The notes under the pieces were generated by a model. The model was not told the origin of the DNA and ran no database searches. It saw only the letters and a list, made by a program, of their open reading frames with translations. A stretch of 64,000 bases of DNA from Verrucomicrobiaceae bacterium (GTDB lineage: Bacteria > Verrucomicrobiota > Verrucomicrobiia > Verrucomicrobiales > Akkermansiaceae), in assembly GCA_027491155.1 (NCBI GenBank), contig JAIXWR010000036.1, positions 104,393 through 168,392 on the forward strand. The letters are read 5' to 3'. This document shows positions 32,941 to 42,212 of the stretch, in pieces (the first letter of the stretch is position 1; every line of letters begins with the position of its first letter). Made by a program: the position numbers and the translations under genes.

Positions 32941-34596
32941 ATGAGCCGGAGACAACGGAGGAAAAGCGCGGTGGCCGCGGGTCGCGGCGGGGCGCGCGGG
33001 CGCTGGGTGGTGCGCGGGGCGCTGGGATTGCTAGGCCTGGGCGTGGTGGCGCTGGGCGGCGGCTACATCGGTCTCCGGAGCTGGCTGCACGGCGAGGATT
33101 TCCGCCACATGCTTTCGGCCGAGGCGGGCAAGGCGCTCGATGTGACGAGCGAGTTCGGCCGCTTCCAATGGAGCGGCACCCGGATGGACACGGAGGGCTT
33201 CAAGGCGACGGGCGAGGGGATCGTCAAATCGGTCGACGCCGAGGGTTTGCAGGTGGACATGGGATTGGGCGGCTGGTGGGCCGGGGTCTGGCGGGTGGAC
33301 GATGCCCGCGCGCGGCGGATCGAGGTGGAGATCGACACCACGGCGGCGAAGCGGGTCAGCGCGGATCCTGAGTCGGTGCAGGTGGAGGTCCCGCCGAAGC
33401 CGAAGAAATGGTACGATGCCTTCGTGCCGCAGGAGGTGGAGGTGCGGCAGGTGGAGATCGGCTCCTCGTCGCTGAAGCTGATCACCAAGAGCGGGCCGGT
33501 GGGCATCCGCGGCACCTCGTGGCGGGTGACGCCCGACACGGCGGCCGGCAGCTATCGGGCGGAGGGGTCCGACGGCACCGTGCTGCTGCCGTGGAAGTGG
33601 GCGCCGCCGATGGAGCTCGGCCGGGCGCGGCTGCGCTATCAGGACGACATGGTGTTCCTCACCGACGCGGATTTCCAGGTGTATGAGAGCGGCCGTCTGG
33701 CCTTGTCCGGCGAGATGTCGGTGAAGGGGGACGGCTACGTGTTCAACGGCAAGCTGAGCGACGTGATGTGCGCCGAGGTGCTGCCGGAAGACTGGAAGCA
33801 GCGGCTGCTGGGGAAGATCGAGTCGGAGTTTTCCGTCGAGCATCGTCCGACCGGCCCGGTGGTGGAGGGCAGCCTGGAGCTGACGGACGGCGTGCTGACG
33901 GCGATGCCGCTGCTCGATTCGCTCTCGGCCTATGCCGACACCACGCGCTTCCGACGCATGGCGCTGTCGGAGGGCCGGGTGGATTACGAATGGGAGGATG
34001 GCGCGATCACCTTGCGGAACCTGATGCTGGCCAGCGAAGGGCTGGTGCAGCTCGAGGGGACGCTGCGGGTGGACCGAGAGGAGCGGCTCGACGGGCGCTT
34101 CCGGCTGGGCCTGGTGCCGGGCGTGCTGGCGCGGATCCCGGGCGCGGAAACGATCGTCTTCCAACCCGGGGAGCGCGGGCTGTTGTGGACGACGTTGCGG
34201 ATCACCGGGACGCTCGACGATCCCGAGGAAGACCTCACCGGCCGGCTGATCGAGGCGGCGGGGCTGCGGATGTTCGAGATCCTGCCGGAAACCGGCGAGC
34301 GGGTGCTGAAGTTCACGCGCGAGGTGCTGGACGCGGACATGGCGAAGCACCTGCAGAAGGGCGCGGGGCTGATCGAAGCCGGGAAGGGCGTGATCGAGAC
34401 CGGCAAGGACGTGATGGACACCGGCCGCGACGCGATCCGCGGGGCGGAGGACGTGGTGAAGGGAGTCGGCGGGATCTTCGACGTGCTGGGCGGTAGGGAC
34501 GAGCCCAAGGAACTCACGGAAGAGGAGCTCGAGCAATTGAGGAAGCTCAAGCAGGAGCGGGAAGCGAAGAAAGCGAAGGAGGGCGAAGGTGAGTGA
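32941..34596 (+). CDS. AsmA-like membrane-anchored protein of unknown function
   Basis: The 551-residue protein has a basic N-terminus (MSRRQRRKSAVAAGRGG), one membrane segment (about 28-46), then a long beta-rich extracytoplasmic region typical of AsmA/TamB-like proteins (VRQVEIGSSSLKLITKSG, GKLSDVMCAEVLPEDW). Residues about 460-510 form an amphipathic repeat (GKGVIETGKDVMDTGRD), followed by a charged helix ending KKAKEGEGE. It probably acts at the envelope; no enzyme motif is seen. It overlaps the next gene by eight bases. Confidence 0.7.
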   Translation: MSRRQRRKSAVAAGRGGARGRWVVRGALGLLGLGVVALGGGYIGLRSWLHGEDFRHMLSAEAGKALDVTSEFGRFQWSGTRMDTEGFKATGEGIVKSVDAEGLQVDMGLGGWWAGVWRVDDARARRIEVEIDTTAAKRVSADPESVQVEVPPKPKKWYDAFVPQEVEVRQVEIGSSSLKLITKSGPVGIRGTSWRVTPDTAAGSYRAEGSDGTVLLPWKWAPPMELGRARLRYQDDMVFLTDADFQVYESGRLALSGEMSVKGDGYVFNGKLSDVMCAEVLPEDWKQRLLGKIESEFSVEHRPTGPVVEGSLELTDGVLTAMPLLDSLSAYADTTRFRRMALSEGRVDYEWEDGAITLRNLMLASEGLVQLEGTLRVDREERLDGRFRLGLVPGVLARIPGAETIVFQPGERGLLWTTLRITGTLDDPEEDLTGRLIEAAGLRMFEILPETGERVLKFTREVLDADMAKHLQKGAGLIEAGKGVIETGKDVMDTGRDAIRGAEDVVKGVGGIFDVLGGRDEPKELTEEELEQLRKLKQEREAKKAKEGEGE

Positions 34597-34984
34597 GCCT
34601 TCGGAAATGGTCGCGGAAGAAGCGCGGCGGAAGGCGGATCAGGCGCTGTTGCTGGCGCGGGTGTTTGCGAGCGGGGTGGTGGGAATGTTCACCTTGGGTT
34701 GCTTCCTGATGGGGCCGGCGGCAACGAGGTTCGGGGTAATGTTCGCGGAACTCGGGGTGGAATTGCCCGTCATCAGCCGTTTGGTTGTCGGCTCGCCCGG
34801 GGGCTGGATGATCGCGATGCTGGTGCTGATCGGGGTCACCTTGTTCTTCATCTGGGCGAAGGGCAGAACCGCCGCCTTGATGGCGGGATTGGGGCTGTTG
34901 ATCCTGGCGGTAACCTTTCCGATCATCGTCTTCTCGCTGCTGATGCCCCTTTTCAAGATCGTCAGCGAGATGGGGAACATGTGA
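34589..34984 (+). CDS. Small polytopic membrane protein of unknown function
   Basis: The 131-residue protein has three hydrophobic segments (about 27-45, 72-90 and 94-122). It starts at a GTG eight bases before the end of the AsmA-like gene, with a GGAGG site just upstream, so the two are probably translated together. No family is recognised. The last bases converge with the secreted protein gene on the other strand, nine bases apart. Confidence 0.6.
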   Translation: MSEPSEMVAEEARRKADQALLLARVFASGVVGMFTLGCFLMGPAATRFGVMFAELGVELPVISRLVVGSPGGWMIAMLVLIGVTLFFIWAKGRTAALMAGLGLLILAVTFPIIVFSLLMPLFKIVSEMGNM

Positions 34985-34993
34985 AGCCGGAGA

Positions 34994-35584
34994 TCACTTG
35001 ACCGTGATCTTGCGGCCCTTGCCGGTTTCCCAGGCGCTCTGGACGCTCTTGTAGATCGCGTTGAGATCGCGGAGGTCGAGCAGGCGGTACTCGACCATCC
35101 CGGCGTGGCTGGTGGCGGGATAGTTCTTCTGCGCGAGGTCGAGGGCGTTGGTGCCGGCGCGTTGGCCGGCGCGGTCGAGCAGTTCGCGGCCTTTCTGGAC
35201 GACCCGTGCGGCGGAGGCGGAGCCGGATTCCTCGGCGACCGAGGTGACGTAGTAGAAGCGGGCGAGGCTGCGGCCGTTGGTGTCGATGACCATCTCGGTC
35301 ACAAGCAGCTGGGTATCCAGCACGTACTGGTGCATGCTGATCGCGGTGATGCTGGAGAGCGCCACCATGTAATGGCCGCCGGGAACGCTGGCCTGCCAGA
35401 AGCGGCGGTTGGCGTCGCTTTCCTCGGCCTTGCTTTCCTCGTCCTCATCCTCGCTGTTTTCCTCTTCGTCACCGCTCTGGGTGCTGCGGTCGACATCTTC
35501 GACGACGTCGTCGATGGCCTGCGAATGAACCGGGACGGCAAGGAAGAGGGAGGCGAACAAATAAAGAAGCGCGGTTTTTTTCAT
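34994..35584 (-). CDS. Secreted protein of unknown function with acidic segment
   Basis: The 196-residue exported protein has a signal peptide ending ...FLAVPVHSQA, then a strongly acidic, low-complexity stretch at about 37-57 (GDEEENSEDEDEESKAEESD). The remaining domain contains GGHYMVALSSITAISMHQYV and RFYYVTSVAEE, mixed alpha/beta. No family is recognised. Acidic stretches of this kind may bind calcium or cations; that is inference. Confidence 0.65.
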   Translation of the reverse strand: MKKTALLYLFASLFLAVPVHSQAIDDVVEDVDRSTQSGDEEENSEDEDEESKAEESDANRRFWQASVPGGHYMVALSSITAISMHQYVLDTQLLVTEMVIDTNGRSLARFYYVTSVAEESGSASAARVVQKGRELLDRAGQRAGTNALDLAQKNYPATSHAGMVEYRLLDLRDLNAIYKSVQSAWETGKGRKITVK

Positions 35585-35690
35585 CGTGGCGGGAGTGTGG
35601 AGGAAGCCGGCGGGTTTGGCCAGCTTGGGAGTAATACTTCGGGGAAGTTAATGATTGAGCAGGAATGCCGCGATTCGCTAGGGTTTCCCC

Positions 35691-36155
35691 GTGGTCAGGT
35701 TCCGTCCGAATGTCGCCGCGCTGATGCTCAAGCCGGAAGGGCAGTTGCTCGTCTGCGAGCGCTGGACCATTCCCGGTGCATGGCAGTTTCCCCAAGGCGG
35801 GGTGGACGACGGCGAAACGCTCGAGGAAGCGCTGTTCCGCGAGGTGCGGGAGGAGGTGGGCCTGTTGCCGCAGCATTACGAATTGATCGGCTACCGGACG
35901 GGCTACCGTTACCTGTATCCCGAGGCGGTGCGTCTCAAGAAGATGCGCAAGCACGGCTGCCACGGCCAGGAGCAGACCTACTACCATTGCCTGCTGAAGC
36001 CCGGCGCGCCGGAGGTGAACGTGAACCAGAAGCCGCGCGAGTTCGGGGCCTACCGGTGGATCCTGCCGGAAGAGTTCGACCTCGAGTGGCTGCCGGAGTT
36101 CAAGCGCGACGTGTACCGGCAGGTGATGATGGATTTCTTCGGGATTTCCCTCTGA
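35691..36155 (+). CDS. Nudix hydrolase, RppH-like RNA pyrophosphohydrolase
   Basis: The 154-residue cytoplasmic protein starts at a GTG. The Nudix box GX5EX7REUXEEXGU occupies residues 36-58 (GGVDDGETLEEALFREV...). The N-terminal VRFRPNVAALMLKPEGQLLV and the WQFPQGGVD segment match RppH, which removes pyrophosphate from 5' triphosphate RNA to start decay. The other option is a diadenosine tetraphosphate hydrolase; RppH and Ap4A hydrolases are close relatives. Length fits either. Confidence 0.87.
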   Translation: MVRFRPNVAALMLKPEGQLLVCERWTIPGAWQFPQGGVDDGETLEEALFREVREEVGLLPQHYELIGYRTGYRYLYPEAVRLKKMRKHGCHGQEQTYYHCLLKPGAPEVNVNQKPREFGAYRWILPEEFDLEWLPEFKRDVYRQVMMDFFGISL

Positions 36156-36162
36156 GCCGGAC

Positions 36163-37542
36163 TCAAGCCCGGCCGGCCATCCGCGCGGGATCGAGCAGGC
36201 TTTCGAGTTCGGCGGCGCTCAGTCCGAGTCCGGGAAGCCGTTCCTCGCACAGCTCGCGGACCGTGCGGCCGGTGGCGACGGATTCCTTGGCGATCGCCGC
36301 GGCCGCCTCGTAGCCGATCTTCGGCGCCAGGGCGGTGACCATCGAAAGCGAGAGTTCGATCAGGCCGCGGCAGCGTTCTTCTTCGGCGGCGATCCCGGCG
36401 ATGCATTTGTCCCGCAGCACGATGGCGGCGCGGGTGAGCAGGTGGATCGACTCGAGGAGGCAGGCGGCGAGCAGGGGCATCGAGACATTCAGCTCGAGGA
36501 AGCCGCCGGCCCCGCACCAGGCGACGGTGGTTTGGTTCCCGGCGACGCGCGCGGCGACCATCGTGACGGCCTCGGGGATCACCGGGTTGACCTTGCCCGG
36601 CATGATCGAGGAGCCCGGCTGGGTGGCGGGCAGGCGGATCTCGCCGAGCCCGCAGCGTGGGCCGGAGGAGAGGAGGCGGAGATCGCTGGCGATCTTGTGA
36701 AGGGAGACGGCGATGGTGGCGAGCTGGCCGTGGGCTTCGAGGCATGCGTCCTTCGACGACTGCGCCTCGAAATGGTCGGTCGCCTCGCGGAAAGGCAGGC
36801 CGGTGAGGGAGGCGAGGCGGGCGATGGTGAGTTCCGCGAAGCGGGGATGGGTGTTCAAGCCGGTGCCGACCGCGGTGCCGCCGAGCGGGAGTTCCAGCAG
36901 CGCCTTCATCGCCTTGGTGCCGCGGGAAGCGGCCAAGCCGGCCTGCCGGGCCCAGCCGCCGAATTCCTGGCCGAGGGTGACCGGGGTGGCGTCCATCAGG
37001 TGGGTGCGGCCGATCTTGAGGATGCCGGCGAACTCCGCGGCTTTCTCTTTCAGGGCGGCTTCGAGCCCCTGCATCGCGGGGATCATGTCCTCCGCAAGGG
37101 CCTGCGCGGCGGCGAGGTGGATGGCGGTGGGAAAGACGTCGTTGGACGACTGGCCGAGATTGACGTGGTCGTTCGGATGGGCGCTCACCCCGGCACGGCG
37201 GCAAAGGGTGGCGATCACCTCGTTGACATTCATGTTCGACGAGGTGCCGGAGCCGGTCTGGTAGAGATCGACCGGGAAATGCGCGTCGTGGAGACCGCCT
37301 GCGATTTCCCCGGCGGCCTTGTCGATGGCTTCCGCGAGTCCGGGCGGGAGGAGCCCGAGTTCGGCATGGGTCCTCGCGGCGGCCTGCTTGATGCGGGCCA
37401 GGGCGTGGATCAGCCGCGGGGGCAGGGGAGTGCCGGAAATCCGGAAGTTTTCCACCGCCCGGGCGGTCGAGGCCCCGTAGAGGGCCGCGGCGGGGACCTG
37501 CATTTCACCCATCGAGTCGCGTTCGGTGCGGGTTTCGCTCAT
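36163..37542 (-). CDS. fumC: Fumarate hydratase, class II
   Basis: The 459-residue Fe-independent fumarase interconverts fumarate and malate in the TCA cycle. The superfamily signature GSSIMPGKVNP (310-320) carries the catalytic Ser. SGTSSNMNVNE (98-108) and the GRTHLMDATPV block (His181) are substrate-binding regions. Aspartate ammonia-lyase is a close relative, but GTGLNTHPRF and HLMDATP fit fumarase better. MSETRTERDSMG is preferred as the start; another ATG lies four codons upstream. It converges with the Nudix gene, seven bases apart. An unrelated class I fumarase gene lies only 2 kb further on the same strand. Confidence 0.93.
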   Translation of the reverse strand: MSETRTERDSMGEMQVPAAALYGASTARAVENFRISGTPLPPRLIHALARIKQAAARTHAELGLLPPGLAEAIDKAAGEIAGGLHDAHFPVDLYQTGSGTSSNMNVNEVIATLCRRAGVSAHPNDHVNLGQSSNDVFPTAIHLAAAQALAEDMIPAMQGLEAALKEKAAEFAGILKIGRTHLMDATPVTLGQEFGGWARQAGLAASRGTKAMKALLELPLGGTAVGTGLNTHPRFAELTIARLASLTGLPFREATDHFEAQSSKDACLEAHGQLATIAVSLHKIASDLRLLSSGPRCGLGEIRLPATQPGSSIMPGKVNPVIPEAVTMVAARVAGNQTTVAWCGAGGFLELNVSMPLLAACLLESIHLLTRAAIVLRDKCIAGIAAEEERCRGLIELSLSMVTALAPKIGYEAAAAIAKESVATGRTVRELCEERLPGLGLSAAELESLLDPARMAGRA

Positions 37543-37743
37543 CCCGCCAGCCAAGCAGGTTCCGGCGGGAAATCACGGCGGGAATCGGCGGGTCCCGGTG
37601 TCATCGTCGAGAATTCGTGACACAAATCCCCTGACCGGCGGTTTTTCCCCGGTGGGCGGCCCGACTCGGCACTTGCTGGCCGGGCCGGACCCCGCCACGG
37701 TCCGTCCCAGGCAATTCTCCAGTCCACCGATCTCTCCAAGTCC

Positions 37744-38721
37744 ATGCGCTCCCTCATCCTGCTCCTGTTCGCCGTCTTCTCGGTTCCGGTTTTCGCCCAA
37801 GCCCCTTCGCCGCCGAGCAACGTGAGGGCCACCGCGACCACCGGCACTTCGGTGACGGTCACCTGGGACGCCTCGGTCGGGGCCGACGGCTACCTTGTCT
37901 TCCGCAACAGCGTGCAGGTGGGTTCCTTCACCACCAACCGGACCTACACCGACACCGGGCTCACCGCGGGCACGACCTACAGCTACACCGTGGCGGCGGC
38001 CAACACCTTCGGTACCTCGGCGCAATCCGTGGCGGCCAGTGTGACCACGCCCAACACACCCGGCACGCCCACCGGCCTCACCGGCTCCGCCACGGCCGAC
38101 GGCGTGGTGCTCAAATGGAATTCCGTGAGCGGCGCGACCGGCTACGTCGTCTTCCGCAACGGCACCGAGATCGACACCACGACCACCGCGGGATACACCG
38201 ACGAGGACATCGAGGCCTCCACCACCTACCGCTATTCGGTCGCGGCAACCAATGCTTCGGGCGATTCCCCGGAGACCGCCGAGATCACCGTGACCACCAA
38301 GGGCGACGGCAGCCAGCGGGAAGCCGTGTGGACCCGCGAGTTCGAACGCGCCGACGGCAACTTCGACGAGATCGTGACCTTCCAGGAATACCTGGTCGCT
38401 TTCCCCAACACCCTGCCCTGGGTGGTGATGAACCACCGCTTCAATTCCTGCGACGACGATGTCAGCGGCGACCTGACGGTGGACGAATACATCGAGCACT
38501 TCGCCGGCAAGACGGTGAAGCGGCCGTCGAAGGCGCAGACCTTCTTCATCGCCGACCTCGACGGGGACGACCTACTCGATCCCGACGAGTACTCGCTGAC
38601 CCTCAACCGCGGCACCAAGACGGCGCAGTTGAACAAGAAGTTCGACAAGCTCGACAAGAACGACAGCAGCCTGCTGAGCCAGCGCGAGTTCGGGATCCGC
38701 TACGGGACCGTGGAAGATTGA
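37744..38721 (+). CDS. Secreted fibronectin type III / EF-hand protein
   Basis: The 325-residue exported protein has a signal peptide ending ...PVFAQ. Two fibronectin type III domains follow (about 22-100 and 104-185), each with the SVTVTWDAS/VVLKWNSVS first strand and TYSYTVAAANTFG/TYRYSVAATNASG last strand. Residues about 200-320 hold EF-hand-like loops (DDDVSGDLTVDEY, DLDGDDLLDPDEY and LDKNDSSLLSQRE). FN3 pairs often act as spacers in secreted carbohydrate-active proteins; no catalytic domain is present, so it may be an adhesin or matrix-type protein. Function is unknown. Confidence 0.85.
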   Translation: MRSLILLLFAVFSVPVFAQAPSPPSNVRATATTGTSVTVTWDASVGADGYLVFRNSVQVGSFTTNRTYTDTGLTAGTTYSYTVAAANTFGTSAQSVAASVTTPNTPGTPTGLTGSATADGVVLKWNSVSGATGYVVFRNGTEIDTTTTAGYTDEDIEASTTYRYSVAATNASGDSPETAEITVTTKGDGSQREAVWTREFERADGNFDEIVTFQEYLVAFPNTLPWVVMNHRFNSCDDDVSGDLTVDEYIEHFAGKTVKRPSKAQTFFIADLDGDDLLDPDEYSLTLNRGTKTAQLNKKFDKLDKNDSSLLSQREFGIRYGTVED

Positions 38722-38731
38722 TCCGCGGTGT

Positions 38732-39433
38732 TCAGCGGCTGAGCCGCACCTGGAGCGGCGTGCCGCTGGAATCGAATCCGCGCAGCAGATTGCGGGCGCG
38801 GCCCGGCTTGACGGTTCCGGCCAGCGACGAGCGGATGTCGGCCAGATCTTCAAAGTCGCTGGTGGCGACGAGCTGGACCTTGCCGTTGGAATGAACCACC
38901 GCGGTGCCGGTGATGGCGAACGCGCCGGCCACGGGTGAAAGGCCGCTGCCGCCGATGTCGAAGACGCCGGGCAAGGAGGTCGGGACGATCGTGTAGGATT
39001 GCGGGATCGCGGTTCCGCCCTGGAGCGCGATGCCATCCCAATCGCCGCTCAGGTTGAGCGGGGTGCCCTGGGGCCTGGCCTTGAAGCTGAAGTTGCCGTT
39101 TTCGGCATCGATCTTGCCGGTGATGCGGCGGCCGGTCAGCCGGGCGCTCAGCGTGCCGGTGACGGTTTGCCCGCCGGCCACCCGGAGGTAGCTGCCGGTG
39201 AGCTTGCCCGTTTCATCGATCTCCCAGCTTCCGGCGAGGGTGAAGATTCCCGGCGAGTCGTCGCTGATGCCGTAGCCGGTGAGGTCGCGGTCGTCTTCAA
39301 AGGTCACGAAGGCGAGGCCCTGCTCGGCGCCGGAAAGGGCGATCTCCCAGGTGCCGACCGGGGACGGAGCGGCAGCGGAAAGGGCGGCGGGTGCGAGCAG
39401 CAGCGCCGCGGAGGCGGACAGGAGGAGTTTCAT
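38732..39433 (-). CDS. Secreted beta-rich protein of unknown function
   Basis: The 233-residue exported protein has signal peptide MKLLLSASAALLLAPAALSA. The mature chain is made of repeated beta hairpins (GTWEIALSGAEQGLAFVTFE, then GSWEIDETGKLTGSYLRV), a lipocalin-like or membrane-associated beta fold in appearance. No motif names a family. It converges with the FN3/EF-hand gene, ten bases apart. Confidence 0.65.
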   Translation of the reverse strand: MKLLLSASAALLLAPAALSAAAPSPVGTWEIALSGAEQGLAFVTFEDDRDLTGYGISDDSPGIFTLAGSWEIDETGKLTGSYLRVAGGQTVTGTLSARLTGRRITGKIDAENGNFSFKARPQGTPLNLSGDWDGIALQGGTAIPQSYTIVPTSLPGVFDIGGSGLSPVAGAFAITGTAVVHSNGKVQLVATSDFEDLADIRSSLAGTVKPGRARNLLRGFDSSGTPLQVRLSR

Positions 39434-39558
39434 GGGGGTGCGCCAAGCATGCCCCCGGATCCGGATTCCTGCCAGACACGCGATGGCGGGGGATCACGAA
39501 GCGAAGTCGACCCGCTCGTAGAGGTCGGCCAGCGGCAGTTGCGCTTCGATTTCCGCGT

Positions 39559-41187
39559 TCACACGCACACCGGGCACTCGTTGATCTTCTTGAAGAAGTC
39601 GTTGCCCTTGTCGTCGACGAGGATGAAGGCGGGGAAGTTCTCGACGCGGATTTTCCAGACGGCCTCCATGCCGAGTTCGGGATACTCGACGACCTCCTGG
39701 CTCTTGATGTGTTCCTTCGCCAGCAGCGCGGCGGGGCCGCCGGCGGAGCCGAGGTAGAAGCCGCCGTGCTTCTTGCAGGCGTCGGTCACGGCCTGCGAAC
39801 GGTTGCCCTTGGCCAGCATGACGAGTGAGCCGCCGTGGCTTTGGAAGAGATCGACGTAGCTGTCCATCCGGCCCGCGGTGGTCGGGCCGAAGGAGCCGGA
39901 GGGATAGCCGGCCGGGGTCTTGGCGGGGCCGGCATAGTAGACGGGATACTTCTTGATGTAGTCCGGCAGCTCGCCGCTTTCGTCGAGCCGCTCCTTGAGC
40001 TTCGCGTGGGCGATGTCTCGGGCGACGATGATGGTGCCGCTGAGCGAGACGGCGGTGGTGACCGGATACTTGCTCAGGGTGGCGAGGGTCTGCTCCATGC
40101 CCTGGTCGAGGTCGATCTCGACGCCCTTGAACTTCCAGTCGCGGTATTTCTCCGGGATGAAGCGGCCGGGGTTCTTCTCGAGCTTTTCGAGGAAGATCCC
40201 GTCCTTCGTGATCTTCGCTTTCGCCTGGCGGTCGGCGGAGCAGGAGACGCCGATGCCGACCGGGCAGGACGCGCCGTGGCGGGGCAGGCGGATCACGCGG
40301 ACATCGAGAGCGAAATACTTTCCGCCGAACTGCGCGCCGATGCCGATGTTCCGCGCCGCCTCCAACAGCTCCTTCTCGAGCTCCAGGTCGCGGAAGGCCC
40401 GGCCCTGCGCGTTGCCGGTGGTCGGCAGGGCGTCGTAGTAGCGGGTCGAGGCCATCTTGACGGTCTTGAGGCAGGTCTCCGCCGAGGTGCCGCCGATGAC
40501 CAGCGCGAGATGGTAGGGCGGGCAGGCGGCGGTGCCGAGGGAGCGCATCTTCTCGATGGCGAATTCCTTGAGGCGCTTGGGATTCAGCAGGGCCTTGGTT
40601 TCCTGATAGAGGAAGGTCTTGTTGGCGGAGCCGCCGCCCTTCGAGACGAAGAGGAATTTGTAGGCGTCGCCTTCGGTCGCGTAGAGGTCGATCTGCGCGG
40701 GGAGGTTGGTCTTGGTGTTGACCTCCTCGTACATCGTCAGCGGGGCGGTCTGCGAGTAGCGGAGGTTTTCCTCCTGATAGGTCTTGTGGATGCCCTTCGA
40801 CAGCCACTCGGCGTCGTCGCAGCCGGTCCACACCTGCTGGCCCTTCTTGCCGACCACTGTGGCGGTGCCGGTGTCCTGGCAGGCGGGGAGGATGCCCTTG
40901 GCGGCGATCTCGGCGTTCTTGAGCAGCATCAGGGCGACCATGCGGTCGTTCTCGGTGGCTTCCGGGTCGTCGAGGATGGCGGCGACCTGGGCGAGGTGCG
41001 ACGGGCGCAGGGTGAAATTGATCGCCTTCATCGCCTCGTTGGCGAGCAGGGCCAGGGCTTCCGGCGCGATCTTCAGGACGGGCTTTCCTTCGAACTCGGA
41101 GACTCTGACGTGCTCCGTGGTGAGGCACTCGTATTCCGTGGTGTCGGGGCCGAGCGGGAAGGGATCCTGATAGACGAAGTCGGACAT
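39559..41187 (-). CDS. fumA: Fumarate hydratase, class I (4Fe-4S)
   Basis: The 542-residue oxygen-sensitive Fe-S fumarase has an alpha domain (about 1-330) with cluster cysteines C103 (PACQDTG), C222 (TAACPPYH) and C316 (GVSCSADR), matching the positions known in E. coli FumA. The C-terminal beta domain contains [30 protein letters not shown] and [12 protein letters not shown]. The start [14 protein letters not shown] is used because this is where the family begins. Together with the class II enzyme nearby, the genome encodes two unrelated fumarases. Confidence 0.95.
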   Translation of the reverse strand: MSDFVYQDPFPLGPDTTEYECLTTEHVRVSEFEGKPVLKIAPEALALLANEAMKAINFTLRPSHLAQVAAILDDPEATENDRMVALMLLKNAEIAAKGILPACQDTGTATVVGKKGQQVWTGCDDAEWLSKGIHKTYQEENLRYSQTAPLTMYEEVNTKTNLPAQIDLYATEGDAYKFLFVSKGGGSANKTFLYQETKALLNPKRLKEFAIEKMRSLGTAACPPYHLALVIGGTSAETCLKTVKMASTRYYDALPTTGNAQGRAFRDLELEKELLEAARNIGIGAQFGGKYFALDVRVIRLPRHGASCPVGIGVSCSADRQAKAKITKDGIFLEKLEKNPGRFIPEKYRDWKFKGVEIDLDQGMEQTLATLSKYPVTTAVSLSGTIIVARDIAHAKLKERLDESGELPDYIKKYPVYYAGPAKTPAGYPSGSFGPTTAGRMDSYVDLFQSHGGSLVMLAKGNRSQAVTDACKKHGGFYLGSAGGPAALLAKEHIKSQEVVEYPELGMEAVWKIRVENFPAFILVDDKGNDFFKKINECPVCV

Positions 41188-41239
41188 GCCGCGGAGCTTA
41201 GGCACGGGCCGCGGGGCGTCCAGTCCGGGGCGCGGGAAA

Positions 41240-42046
41240 TCAGGCGCGGCGGCGGCGCAGCAGGCCGGCGAATCCCGCCAGGCCGAGCAGCGCGGCGGAT
41301 GGCTCGGGGACCGGCGTCAGCCACAGCCGGTCCTGGTCCGCCCCGCCTTCCGCGAAGTAAAAGTTCCAACCGCCCTGGTCGGTCCAGGCGGGCGTGGTTC
41401 CCTGGATGTTGTCGAGGAACAAGTTGGCGTAAGCGAGCGCCCGGTTGGCGCGGGAGTCCGGGAACAAGGGGTCGGCACCGGCTTCGAACAAACCGGGATC
41501 GGCGACCTCCATGCCCAGCGGCGCGACCTGTTCGTGGATGATTTCCCAAAGCGCGGCCTGCGTGCCGCCGGCGTAGCCGACCAGGTCGCTGAACTCGTCA
41601 TCGAACGCGGCGTTGTAGGCCCAGTCGCCGCCATTCAGGCTGATGTAGTCCTCGAGCTTGAGCTCGAAGCCGGGCATCGCGTTGGAAAACAGCGCGCGGA
41701 TCCGGTCCTGGCGGGCGGGATCGATGCCGCCGAAGCCGGAGCTCACCGAGTAGGTCATGTCGCCGTCCTCGCCGGTGAAGAAGTCCGTGCAGAAATCGTA
41801 GACCGCGCCGAAGCCGGTGACCGACTGGTAGCGGAAGCCGGCGGACTGGTGGGTGAGGTCGAAGCTGCCGTTGTTGTCGGGATCGGTCAGGAACCCGATC
41901 TGGCCGCCGGTGTCGCCGGGGAGTCCGGCGTCGAAGGCGTTGAGCAAGGTGCGGTCGGCGGGGATCACGATCTGCGCGGCGGCAGGAAGGACCGGCAGGG
42001 CGAGCCCGAGCAGCAGCAGCGCAAGCTTCGAGGGGGTCGTTTTCAT
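41240..42046 (-). CDS. PEP-CTERM sorting domain protein
   Basis: The 268-residue secreted protein has a signal peptide ending ...PAAAQ and a C-terminal PEP-CTERM signal [18 protein letters not shown] followed by Arg residues, for recognition by an exosortase. The central region has [17 protein letters not shown] and [14 protein letters not shown], similar to other PEP-CTERM proteins of unknown surface function. No exosortase gene is in the window. It diverges from the PilT-like gene. Confidence 0.85.
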   Translation of the reverse strand: MKTTPSKLALLLLGLALPVLPAAAQIVIPADRTLLNAFDAGLPGDTGGQIGFLTDPDNNGSFDLTHQSAGFRYQSVTGFGAVYDFCTDFFTGEDGDMTYSVSSGFGGIDPARQDRIRALFSNAMPGFELKLEDYISLNGGDWAYNAAFDDEFSDLVGYAGGTQAALWEIIHEQVAPLGMEVADPGLFEAGADPLFPDSRANRALAYANLFLDNIQGTTPAWTDQGGWNFYFAEGGADQDRLWLTPVPEPSAALLGLAGFAGLLRRRRA

Positions 42047-42212
42047 CGGACGGCTTGGGTTGGCACGACGGCGGACAGGATTCCGATACTTTGAAAGCCG
42101 GGTTGATATTTAAAAAATCTTTACCAATTCGCAAGTTTGGATTCCGGCCCCGTTTGGAGACGAACCGGGGCTCCGCCGGCTTTTCTCCGTGAAGCTGCGG
42201 CGCATTCCCGAA
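42047..42212. promoter_or_regulatory. Divergent intergenic region with AT-rich core
   Basis: This 166-bp gap separates the divergent PEP-CTERM and PilT-like genes and must hold both promoters. An AT-rich block at 42100-42130 (ATTTAAAAAATC then TTTACCAATTCG) stands out in GC-rich DNA. The decamer TTTAAAAAAT (42109-42118) also occurs at 26951-26960 ahead of the large CAP gene. No clear -35/-10 pair could be assigned. Confidence 0.4.
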
